DNA of 64,000 nt from positions 158,624,484-158,688,483 of the forward strand of contig NC_035446.2 in assembly GCF_002127325.2 (NCBI RefSeq), read 5' to 3'. A program made the translations under genes and the position numbers. The notes below the pieces were generated by a model. That model had not been told where the DNA came from, made no database searches, and saw only the letters and a program-made list of their open reading frames with translations. Shown here piece by piece: positions 11,313-22,488 of the stretch (its first letter is position 1; every line of letters starts with the position of its first letter). This DNA is from Helianthus annuus (lineage: Eukaryota > Streptophyta > Magnoliopsida > Asterales > Asteraceae).

Positions 11313-14300
11313 TCTATGGTTACAAATTAGTATAATCTCATGTAGATTATGATCTATGAGTACTATGCCATATAAACTAGCAAAGAAATGTATTGGTTAA
11401 GGTCTGATTTTAGAGTACTACGCGCATAAAACTTATGGTTAATGACATAATGCGTGGTTACATTATTCTTGTCTATGTGGAAAAAAAAATATTTGGCCAA
11501 CCTGGTGTCCATATTGCTAAGAGGTAGGGGCTTGGGTCATCGGGTTCTCTTTTGTCCAACTGAAATTAGTAGAATGTGGAGGTTAGTTTGTAATTATAGC
11601 ATGTGTCAGAAAGTGGTTAGCAACAAATTTACTAACCCCTTCTAAAAGTTGATGAGAATCTGGAAGTTCATACCTACAACAAGGTGAGAGTAATCTAAGT
11701 CAGATAATTATTATATAAACTTACCCTTCATGTTCTAAACCTTCTTGCTATTTTTTACCATTAGCATGACACATTTTAAAAAGTTGTCATTTTTTAATTT
11801 AGACTTACACTAAATGCTCGGTTCACAACCGGCTAACATCCTTTAGTTTGGGTGTTGGGATAGAAGCAACTTTAGGATTTAATGCAACTAATGCTTTGGA
11901 CATGTCATTGCCATCTTGCATCATGTTCTGCAAATTGGTTGTGAATTCTTCCATGTTGAGTTTAATACTTGGAATATCATTAGAATCTTCATAGTATTGA
12001 TCCTCAATGTCACTTATTGATAATTCATTTACTTTTGGCTCAGGCGTTATTGGTTCTTCAATGATAGGTTCACAATTATTCCCGGAATTTTCTGCACTTT
12101 TGTGTGATTCATTTTCAGCTGGAGGTAGTGACATGAGCCTAATACCCGTAGGTGATATTGGGTCTTTTGTAACGAGAGCATCTGAAACCACTATTCTTTT
12201 TTCCTCTGGTCCTGGGAGGGCAAGCCTTGCACTGCACCACATAGATTTATGTTATTATATCATATTAGTTACGTACTTACATATTACATATTTTTGTATG
12301 TGTCTTGTGGTCAATAGATTGCTAACTAGTTTATTGTTTTTAAACGTATTTCTTCAGCCTTCCAAAAGATATTTATCTAGGAGTTCAATGGTTTTTCTTT
12401 AGGTAATTTATCTTATCACCTTCTAAGATTGTTTTATTGATATGCTTGAACCGTTTTCCAGCAGAAACATTGTTTACGAATGAAAACATCAATTGAATTG
12501 TTATATGAAGATTAGTCTGTCTTACAAAGTTTTTTCGACTTCCCATATCATATTCTGTATTTCAACGTGTGATTTATGCTCATGTGGCCATGTTTATCAC
12601 TTTCTCTCTATGCATATACATACCTTACAAGTATACATTCTAATACCCTTAGTACTAATATGCTTATCACCTTGTTTTTTCTTTCTATTCGTAATTTAGA
12701 GTTGATAAGTAACCCCCGTCTGATGGATGAGCTTTTTTTCCCCAAATACCCGAATCGTATCCGTACCTGTACCGAATTTAGGTATTCGGTATATGTATCG
12801 GTACCCAGTTTTATTGATTTTGGTATTTGGTACTTTCGGTATCGGTATGGGTAAAAATGGGTACCGGTACTGAATTTTATATAGAACTTTAAAAGTTTTT
12901 CTATATTATGTTTTATTTCATATTATAGTATTTATGGTACTCATATCGATATTACCTATTTGGTACTCATATCGTATTAGTACTCGTACCGGTTTTACCT
13001 ATTTGGTACTTGTATTGTATGGTACTCGTTCCGCTTTTACCAATTTAGTACTTGTACGAGTGATAAAAAATAAAATAAAAACGAAATGGTACCAAAGCGT
13101 GTACCATACCGCAATACCTATACCGTACCAATATATTCGGTACGGTATCTGGTACCTAGTTTTGTTCAAATTTGGTACTGGTATTTTCGGCACCGGTACG
13201 AGTATGGGTACAATACCAATCACATCCCTACGTATGATGCAGACTCACTACTTTTACATGATATGGTTAGTTTCTCAAGACATTGTTTCACGTGCCTAAT
13301 AATAGCAATTTCTGAAATACACTATTGCTTATTGATTCTAAAGCGTACTTGTTAGTTGAGGAGAGTATATGTGTTAATCTTTATATTTGTGGTGCAATGG
13401 TTCATGTTTATCATTCAATTTTCTAAAAGAAGCTAAAAAGTTTTATAAACCAAAAAGAAATTGAGCCATACCTTGCAAAAGCACTGGCAAAGTGTCTGCA
13501 CTCTGCTCTCATTGGGCATGCATTACAGTTTGGTTTACTCTTTGTGCAAAAAAACCTTCATTTAAATTTATGTAATCATCATTAAATCATCATACTTTTC
13601 TTAAACCTAACTAATCTTGTAATTGAGGATATACCTTTCCAAATGTAATCATTTGGTAGTGTAGCTCAAATCTGTCAAAGAATCACATGTTAGTCGGTAC
13701 ATAGTCAGTACACGTATATACAATAATACAAGAATAGTTCTTTTTTCCATTTTTTTATTTTATAGTTTTTTCATGTATAGTTCTTGGGATAAGTGTTAGT
13801 TACAATGTCAACTGATCCAACTTGCACAGCCTGGGCCAAAGGTATTTCTGAATGGACTCCAACACAGGATACCTGTGTGAAAACTTAATCAGCATACTTT
13901 TCATAACTTGAGCAATATATGCCTAATTTTTACATACTTACATTTCTAGTAGATGCAGTTGGAGCGATTCTGGTAGTGGCTGGAGAGGGACCCACCCAAG
14001 TCTCACTGCTATCCTCCCAACATTCGTGTCGACCTAGAATAAAGGCATCAAGTAAGTTGACAACTTGTTCAACATGTCTAATCTTATACAAAATTCATAC
14101 TTCCAACATCAACTTACTGGAAAAGCAAGATGGTGAAGTGTTAACAAGCGCACACATTCCACACTTTTCAGCCCCAATCCTCGAAAACTCAGTAAGTAAT
14201 CCCTTCAATACAAAGTTAATAGAGAACTCATAAGCTATAAATTTGATAACGACATTACTTCAAGTTAAATCAACTGCTTGTTTAGAGCTTACTTTGCTTT

Positions 14301-14466
14301 ATTAGGGGGTGCATCTCTTAACCATTCTAGGTCAATTGACCCATGATCTCTCACCAGGCGGTTAAGGAAATCCTGCATATAGGAAGTATTGCAGTAACCG
14401 TTTAATAAGTTACAACCATATGGTACTAACTAGGGGTGCAAACAAGCTAAGCGGCTCGCGAGCTTA
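11313..14466 (-). pseudogene. DEMETER-like fragment C (exons 14 to 6)
   Basis: Collinear and close in sequence to 30,170-33,310 of the intact gene. Exon 6 is at 14,293-14,372, exon 12 at 11,809-12,231, exon 14 at 11,502-11,559; exons 7-11 and 13 can be recognised between. Exon 12 carries CGA to TGA (Arg to stop) in the SRLRTEH motif, and exon 6 has Asp to Asn in PPDKAK. There is no promoter, no exons 1-5 and no exons 15-19, so this is a pseudogene fragment. The right border (14,466) lies inside the left end of a hAT element that is complete in the intact gene (33,274-33,806), so the copy was made after that insertion. Confidence 0.85.
12740..13235. repeat. GGTAC-rich degenerate repeat, copy 1
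   Basis: About 500 bases of loosely repeated GGTACTCGTACCGG-like motifs on both strands, flanked by AT-rich DNA. It corresponds to 31,598-32,068 in intron 11 of the intact gene and was copied with fragment C. The overlapping tyrosine- and threonine-rich open frames are by-products of the repeat, not genes. Confidence 0.7.
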
Positions 14467-14864
14467 ATGACACATATTTCCAAATGAATGAGGTGCATAA
14501 ATCTGAAATCTATGTGGTGCAATGCAAGGATTGCCCTCCTAGGTAGGACCAGAGGAAAAAAGAGTAGTGATTTCAGATGCTTCTATTACAACAGACCCAA
14601 TATCACCTATGGGTATCAGGCTCAGGGCATTACCTCTAGCTGAAAATGAATCAAATTAGGTGACATATGGTTAATTTTGAGGTTAAGTCGAACCATTAAA
14701 AGTGCACTAAGTAAGATACTAAATGGGTCTAAAGGATATTTTTTGTAACCTTATTATTTGACATTTTTTTTTCTTTTTAGCCTCCGCTCACAAATATCTC
14801 CTTAGCAGGTTTCCTTTCTTCAAGGTGCTATTGAATTGCATTTTGAGAGGTTTTTTAAGGAGAA
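14467..14864 (+). repeat. Repeat unit U, copy 2, left part with inverted exon 16 and exon 12 pieces
   Basis: Starts with the end of exon 16 (CACATATTTCCAAATGAATG) and the first bases of intron 16, and runs directly into the first part of exon 12 (about 14,520-14,658), all on the plus strand. It then matches 9,740-9,956. The unit is broken at 14,865 by a long LTR and continues at 20,823, where it matches 10,641 onwards. Confidence 0.65.
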
Positions 14865-16780
14865 TGTGACACCTGTGTCACTTCCATCATCAAACAAATA
14901 CCAAATCAATGAAATATTGTATTTCATACTTGGGATTTGTAAAAATATGTGTATCGTTTGCACATATAAACTCTTATTCGATTTCAAGCTTTAAATCGCT
15001 TTCTAGAAGGTTATACGCGCACTAATGCGTAAATATAACTAGTTTAACACAACAAACAATCTGGAACAGTGACATAGGCTTAACATACCTTAAATAACCT
15101 CCACATAACTTAGAAATAAGTTTTGGATGGTTTGGTGTGTTGAAATCAAGTTTGTTCGATCGTAGGGACTAATTGTGTCAAACTGCGAAACTATACCGAT
15201 TTGTGTAGTAACGAACCTTCCGGAACTTGATCATAAGTTAAAAATGCCCTAAATATCCTTTACATAGCTTAGAAATAGGCTTTGAGGTGTTTGGTGCGCA
15301 AAAATAAACTTTTGGTCATTCAGGGACTAAAAGCGTCAAAAAGTGCATAAGTTTGCATTTTCGCGCATATCTTACGTTCTGAATACATCCGGACATCCAA
15401 AAATTTATGTAAGCATTAAAATATTTTATTTTAGTGTTTGGCATAAGAAAAATCCATTCGTCGCTCAATTTGGATCGTTTTTCGCGCTTATGCGCATTCC
15501 GTCGTAATTAAGCAAACATCGCGATCGTACGACCAAACGAACCGACATCCGGCATATTTTTGAGCATGTTTCATATCCACAATGTTTAGGCATCATTTTA
15601 GGGCCTTAAAGTTGGCTTGACGGGCCTTAAACATGTCGAAAATGGCCTTAAAAGCATGCAGGGACTGAAACTGTCATTTATCAAAGAAGTTTGCTGATCA
15701 GACCCCCAGGCGGGGCGCGTAAGGTTTGGTGTACACCTTACGCGGGGCGCGAGAGCCCCCCAGATCAGCAGAATGGTTGCAAACAGCTGTTTACAGCTGT
15801 TAATCACCCAAAAACCCATTGCAAATGGTTTTTCTCAAACCATGGACTGAATCTATGGGCTCTAGTGGTTTTGTAAAACAATGGGCCCATGTGTACGGCT
15901 GAGATCGAAGCACGTTTCGCAATGAACGATCCTAATGGTTGTGCCATGCCTATAAATACCCCCACCCATTTCATTCATTCCTCACTTGAATTCTGAGATT
16001 TTCTCTAAGTTGGAGTGATTATCACTTCATACCTGAGAAATACTTGGAATTCAATCTTGCGGGGACCTTCTGTAAGTATTCTTTCGCGTTTTTCATTCGT
16101 TTTAGCGTTAAAGTCAAATTGTGTTTGACTTTCTGCATTAACCAGTTTATGGTCAATGCGAAGTTCGTTTGAACTTCATAACGTGAGCGTAATCACGATG
16201 GTTATAGTCCCTAGTGACTATACCTACTGATTTCCATGTTATCTAGGCTCAGTGACGAGTCGTAGTTTCGGCCAAAATGCGTTTCCTCGCGTATTTTGTA
16301 ACCAAACTACTCTAGGGTATTAAAACCGTTTGTTTTAATACCAAACATGTTTTCTAACTTTACTAAACATGTTCTAGCATGTTTAGCTCGTCGCTTTTAG
16401 TTTTGTGCTTGTCTAGGGTCGTAAAGGTAAGCGATCTAAACAATCGCTTATACTTTCGAACCCGACCCATTTGGTCGATCTTTAGATTTCGACCAAACAC
16501 ATTAGGTGACCATAGTTGTATAGGGAATAACCTTCCGAGGTTATACCTTATGGTCACATCGTTTAAGTAGTTGCATGATAGGTAGTTTATATGCCTTAGG
16601 AAAATTACCAAAATACCCTTTTTACACATAATTTCATTTTAAGCATATGTAACCTAAATTTTGACATCTAAACTGATTAGGTAACTATATTAGACATATT
16701 AAGGCATATTTTACTTGTCATAGGACTAATTAAGCGGTCCGAACGTGTTTTACGCGAACGACGCGTTAAAGTAGCGTAAG

Positions 16781-19194
16781 TGTAACGCCCTGCTTTTTTC
16801 ATACTTTCCATAATTAGAAAGCTCGCCTTGTAATGCTATTTTTGGAAATCTTGTATTATTGTAGTCGTCTTTTCGTTGTAAAATCCGAGACTTGGATCAT
16901 AAATAAAATTCGTATTTCTTTAAATTCACCATCTACATATTCATACATGTTCATACGTCCGAATTCATTGTACATCGAATCCTTATTTGTAATTCATACT
17001 TATACTTATTCACGATGCATGTCCATGCTTGTCCTTATATTATTGATACCTAAAAACCCCTAATAATATGCTTATTTATACAACGGTTAATCATCTAATA
17101 TGTGACATATACTTGTCACTTACAAACATGTTACATATACTTGTACATTACACTTTTTACCTAGTTAAATCATGTTTTATTTCATATTTCACCTTGTTAC
17201 AAGTTAGGGGAAATATTGTTTCATATTATTACACAACTTAATTAACAAAATTGCTCATTATAATGTTTTAAAAATAAAAAAAAATAAAGAAATATGGCAG
17301 CCCCAATTCAGCAAAATTCAGCCCCATATAGTTGGGTTTTGTGGGCTAGTTTCAAGGTGTAACCCCTTCTAAACACTTCCAAAGCCCAACCCATTGAAAC
17401 CCTAATCCTTCCCCCTATAAATACCACTTATAACCAGCCTCCCTACCACTTTTGCAACACTAAAAACTCTCAAAACATCCTCCAAACCGTAGCTGAAAAC
17501 AAAGGTTCGAGCAGATTGACACCCCTTCACGAAAATGAGCATAACTCACTCAATTCTTATCCGATTCACTTGATTCTTTTTCCTACTTGCTTGGATAATC
17601 ATGGGGTTCGATTCCTAGACTTCTCCTTGGAGAAATCAGACCTGGAAATGCCCTGAAATAGTCCATAAACTTTCTGTTTGATTTTTATGTTCTTCAAAAC
17701 TTGTTTAAACCTATGCAACTTGTGTCTAACACATCTCATGCCTATGTCCTAATGCTTACAACTTATCCCATGGTTGGTTAAGCTTAAAAACAAGGTTGAG
17801 ACATTTGAAATCAGAGGATTAAACCTCATAAACTTGGTGTTTTGTCTAGGGTTTCAACCCACAAATCATGTCAAACATGGTCTTTGATACATGAGTGATT
17901 ATGGAACAACTTGGGTTGTCCAAACATACAATCCTCACATGATTTTATGATTTCTATTAGTTAGTTTACTTTACCTACATGTAATGACCTTAGTTCATGA
18001 CCCTCCTTGGTTGTTTTTACATCAAGTGTAGTGGTGAACATCAAAGGGGTACCTAAATGGAAGCCTTGTCTTCCTACCCCATCCATGACACCCATGACTC
18101 AACTTGAGGTACCTAAATGAAGATGTAATCTTCTACCTCTTACTTGAATACTTGAACATTTGGACTTAATAATATGTGTATATTATACAACCTAAATACT
18201 ATCTATGTACACTCGAATCTTTGATGTTGAAATCATATTCATTTGTCAAAGTAGTAGGTTATCATCTAAGGACCTAAACCTTGTTATGATTCTTATGGGT
18301 GTTCAACTCATGAAATCATTATAACCCTTGTGGTTACCAAGTGTCATACAAGTGTTATGTGTGAAGATGAATATTTTGAAATAATATTTTCATGTCACTT
18401 TCATTCCGAATCTCGACTCTAAACATGCTTGAACTTAAACCTTTACGCATTCAACCTTCCAACCTCGTCAACTTTGTCACATTGGATTGTCGGAAAACAT
18501 ATGCAAACTTTGTGAGTATACTCGTATTTCCCCCTTTTTACTTTTACCACTTTTGGGGTGTAACATGTTTATCTATCAACAAACTTACACATGAACATTT
18601 TGCTTAAACACATGAACATTCCTACAACATGCTTGTATACGTGATGGCTTGATGCTTTAAACTTGGACTTATCTTATGTGTTGAATTTATCATTAACTTC
18701 GTACGAGCCAAACCGTGACATATGTAGCGCTATAGGATTAACGACCCGCCCCTTTATCTCGGTTATGTCATGAGCATATTGCGTTTCCTTGGTTTGATAT
18801 GTTAGACACATACCATATTTAAAGGCTTATCTTGAATCACATGCTTGCTATGAGGAATTGTTCAAAACTTATCTTTTGCTATGTACGTATCAAACTTGTA
18901 TACTCGCCTTTGCTTTTGCATTGAACTTTATTTTAACATGTTACATGTGGATGTTGACGATGCATGGAATCTAGTAGGATGCTTAGATACACACTTAGAA
19001 AGAATTGTAATTGTATTGTATCATTTTATTATTCATGTTGTTGTACTTTGTTTCAAAACCTTGTACTTGATTCTTTAGAAATGAAATGAAATGATTATTT
19101 AAATACTTGTCACAATTATTAGCGTTATGATGTCTCGAGCAATCTTCACACTTCGTCTCATCCCGATGTTTCCGCCATTGGTTGGGGTGTGACA
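16781..19194 (+). mobile_element. Nested solo LTR with 5-bp target duplication GTAAG
   Basis: Starts TGTAACGCCCTGC at 16,781 and ends GGTTGGGGTGTGACA at 19,194. It is flanked by GTAAG on both sides (16,776-16,780 and 19,195-19,199). A TATAAATACC lies at 17,416. The conserved block around TAGCGCTATAGGATTAACG lies near 18,725. No internal coding region is seen, so it is a solo LTR of about 2.4 kb left after recombination of a full retrotransposon. It is related by its ends and inner blocks to the LTR at 48,167-49,531. Confidence 0.85.
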
Positions 19195-20119
19195 GTAAGC
19201 TACCTAAACGGGTCGAAATGGGTCGAAAGCATTTAGGTTAGGTTTCCTTTTAGTATGTAGGCCTTGTTAAACCATATCATATGAGTTCCCACACTCATTT
19301 GGTTTACGAGATCTCATCCTATCCGATCTTCCGATTTAGGTCCGGTTTATTTATGTAGTTATCAATATTAGGTGCCGTTTAATTCCGTGCTCCCTCTAGC
19401 TTACTTGGTAGTTGTTCAAGACTCCTAAGCACTCTCAAGTGAGTACATAGTCCCCTCTTTTACTGTTTTCAAACTGTTTTGGGGTGAAGCATGTGTACCT
19501 ATATGTTATTTTCATGTTTTCAAAAGTATAATTGATTATACATATTTGTACTTATCTTTTTACAAACCGAATGATTATTTATGATTTAAACTCTAGTTTT
19601 TCTTAAAGATTATAAAAATAATGTTTGGAATAGTACTTATTTTGTTCACCAGACCGGTTGGTAGTATGATATAGCGCTATAGGATTTGACACCCCATTCC
19701 TGTTGTCATGGAATGTCTGAAACCAATTTGTTACTCCATCCAAATAGGGATTGCCTTTGTGGTATTTCTATAGTCTCAAAGGTGTATTTTGATGCACTAG
19801 GTCTGAATGAATTCTTAAATCACATTATTTTTGTATATTAAGTTATACTCCCAAAAGTACAGTTTGATATGCTCTCATATGTGATATTGTACAAAAACCA
19901 ACATATATTTTGTTAATCATTAAAACATAGTTTGATATGTTATTTTCATAATCCAAAGCATAGTTTTAATATGTTATTTTCAAACCAAAACATAGTCTAA
20001 TATGTTATTTAAAAATCCAAAGTATACTTTTAATATACTACTGAAAATTATTATTTTTAACAACTAAAGTATATTTAATATACTATTTGTTTTACAATTG
20101 GGTTTTGGTTAGTGTTTAG

Positions 20120-20217
20120 ATAACGGGACATGTGTAATATGATGAAAACATGGTAAATACGTCGCTGGTACTTCTTATATATAAGTGTTTTCATCACATT
20201 ACATACCGTGGTGTTAT
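20120..20217 (+). other. Conserved inverted repeat (hairpin) in LTR, copy 2
   Basis: The arms are 20,120-20,150 and 20,186-20,217, with a 35-nt loop that differs from copy 1 at only two positions. The inner left arm reads GTAATATGATGAAAACA and its right arm changes in parallel, with one A-C mismatch. This suggests a structured RNA or DNA element kept in the LTR family. Confidence 0.75.
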
Positions 20218-20822
20218 TTAGTACACTTGGGTTATCGATTTTGGAACTGAAATATATTTTAATATATTACTTATTCAACTTTCTTAAAACCGAAGTATAT
20301 TTTTATATATATTATAAATCTTTTTATCAAAATATTGTTTTTCAAACAATATATTTTATACAAACTCATTTTACTTAATTATTTAATTACCTATGTATTA
20401 TTATTTTGTATCATCTGATTTCTTATAAATTTTAGAATGATTTATAAAAGAAAACCTTTTTTCAAGGATCATGACTACTTTTATTAAAACCTTTTTTTAA
20501 ACTTATAACTCATGAATCCTAAATCAATAAAACTTATGTATCTCACAGGCATTTTTATGCTGACCTACCTATTTTTACACATGTTTCAGGTACTGCTCTG
20601 TGATGATTGATGATATATGCTATACTTAGGATGGACTCGTGCCTTAGCGACTTTAAAACTTGAAAGATAATAGTTGTACTTATTTGATTGTATTAAAACA
20701 ATGAGTTCATTTATTCAATAAAACAAAATTATTTATTCCATGGCTGTGAAACAATGATTCTGTTACAACACTTCCCGACGTTTCCGCCACGTTTTGTTGT
20801 TTTACGTGGTCGGGGTGTGACA

Positions 20823-21508
20823 GATATCAAACGGGTCAAATTAATAAATTAGTTTAACTGATCAAACACGCTAAAGGATCTCCAAAATCTACTTTAAAAG
20901 CACATGCAAATATATTTTTTCAGTCTTTTTATATAATAATTGCATATTAATATAACATATGTAAAAAGGAAAAAAAAGAAAAGTGTTTGTGTGTCAAATC
21001 GAGACGGTCTATATTGAAAAACACCTTTATTTTGCATATTAATTTGGAACAATATTATTCTTCTATCATAATTATCATATTAGTCACATATAATAAAAAA
21101 ACCAATAAGTGTTTGCGGGTCAAACTCACCCGACCTCACCCATACTGAAGCAATACCTCTGATGTGCATATTATATTTCATAACAATATTGCTTTTGATT
21201 TATAAGTATCATATTAATCATTTATTAAAAAAATAAAGAACAAATAGCGAAAAGTGTTCGTGGGTCAAACTAACCCGAACCATATTGAAAAAAACGACTT
21301 TTGCATACCCTTTTCAAGGTTGGTGTGATATGGCTTATGTTCAAGACAATGACAAAAGAGTCATCTTATGGACCTTATTGATGCTCAAAATGATATAAGA
21401 TATGCTTGAAAAGTGATATGAAGTAATAAAGCGCTAATTATTTGTTATTTAAACCCATATAATTTACACATTAAATACTAATGAAGAATGATTATCTATG
21501 GTTACAAC
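20823..21508 (+). repeat. Repeat unit U, copy 2, right part
   Basis: Matches 10,641-11,312 with few changes, including the ATTAATATAACATATG region and the final AATGAAGAATGATTATC. Copy 1 stops at 11,312 where pseudogene fragment C begins; copy 2 runs on into unmatched DNA. Confidence 0.7.
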
Positions 21509-22479
21509 CTAACTATTTGTTTATTTGTGTTTTTTTGCAGCAATCTCTTGAGACAAGAATGGTTAAATCAGTATGTGTTGAGACAAAAAAGGGAGCTACT
21601 TTACTTTAACATTGGATCTGTAGTAATGGGTTCCTGCAACAACAATTCACGATGATAGATCACAACCCATAAGTCAAATATGATATTTTACAACATTTTT
21701 TTTTGTTTGGTTTTTAAGGCAAGGGACGTTCTTTTTTTACAAATTTAATTACATCGTACCAGTTGAAGCACCATAGTTGAAAAGTGCTATTGGGTTCTAT
21801 CCCAAAGTAAGTTAGTCAGTATTTTAATAGTAAATTTGTTTATGTATTTTTTTAATGCACTGCAAAATACACTGGTGTTGATTTAGAGGTTTTGGATACT
21901 TTTTGAATCTTTTTTTTATCACTATGTTGTCTAATTTATGTATGTTCCTAAATCTTTCTAACACCATCTCTTAATCTTTTTTATTTTCTTTAATTTGTCA
22001 GAGATGTTACATAACGAACATCCAACATCCAAGATGTAAAGGAAGGGGATTCTGTTTTGAAACTAAACCAATGATGTATCAGCATATGTGGCTATGAACG
22101 TGATGGGTGCCTAGGTTATAAATGAAATATGCTGGACCCATTTCTTTTGTTCTTTGCACGAGATAGATCTACGAATGGGTTATGACAAATGAGCCTTTAT
22201 GGGGACAACCTCTTTAATTTGTCACATCTATAGCATCAACATCGTCCGTATGTATTGTTTCTCATTCTATTAGTTGTTTAATAATTAAGGTGGTTGTTGC
22301 TACTAAACAAGAGGTTGTTTCTAGCAATTGTAGGTCTGAGGCAAATGCTAAGTATATGGTTACACAAAGGCCATCACCTAGATGCTAGGAACCAGTTCCA
22401 TAAGATGAATTGATGCATGAGTCGAGGTTGAGGAGGCATTTGTAGAAGTTAAAACGACTTAAGTAGTTCACACTCATGT
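21509..22479. other. Unassigned stretch, possible rest of repeat unit U
   Basis: AT-rich DNA continuing from repeat copy 2. At 21,530-21,600 there is a pyrimidine tract, TTTTTTTGCAG and a short open frame (QSLETRMVKSVCVETKKG), which looks like a captured exon, but I do not recognise it and the frame soon stops. Nothing else can be supported here. Confidence 0.3.
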
Positions 22480-22488
22480 TTTCTAAAT

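Larger units (their letters stand above)
14865..20822 (+). mobile_element. Long solo LTR, interrupted by a nested solo LTR
   Basis: Begins TGTGACACC at 14,865 and ends GGGGTGTGACA at 20,822. A TATA-box-like TATAAATA lies at 15,951, within the LTR. No gag or pol sequence is present. Without the nested element (16,781-19,194) and its 5-bp duplication, the LTR is about 3.5 kb. The flanks (GAGAA on the left, GATAT on the right) do not match. Against repeat copy 1, some 680 bases (9,957-10,640) are missing at the site. An LTR-LTR recombination between two separate insertions would explain both facts. Confidence 0.65.

Noticed and set aside
12934..13355. Several overlapping Tyr/Gly/Thr-rich frames on both strands
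   Set aside because: They are translations of the GGTAC repeat, which lies in an intron in the intact gene copy.
11313..14466. Second functional demethylase gene
   Set aside because: Only exons 6-14 are present, with a stop in exon 12 and no upstream or downstream exons.
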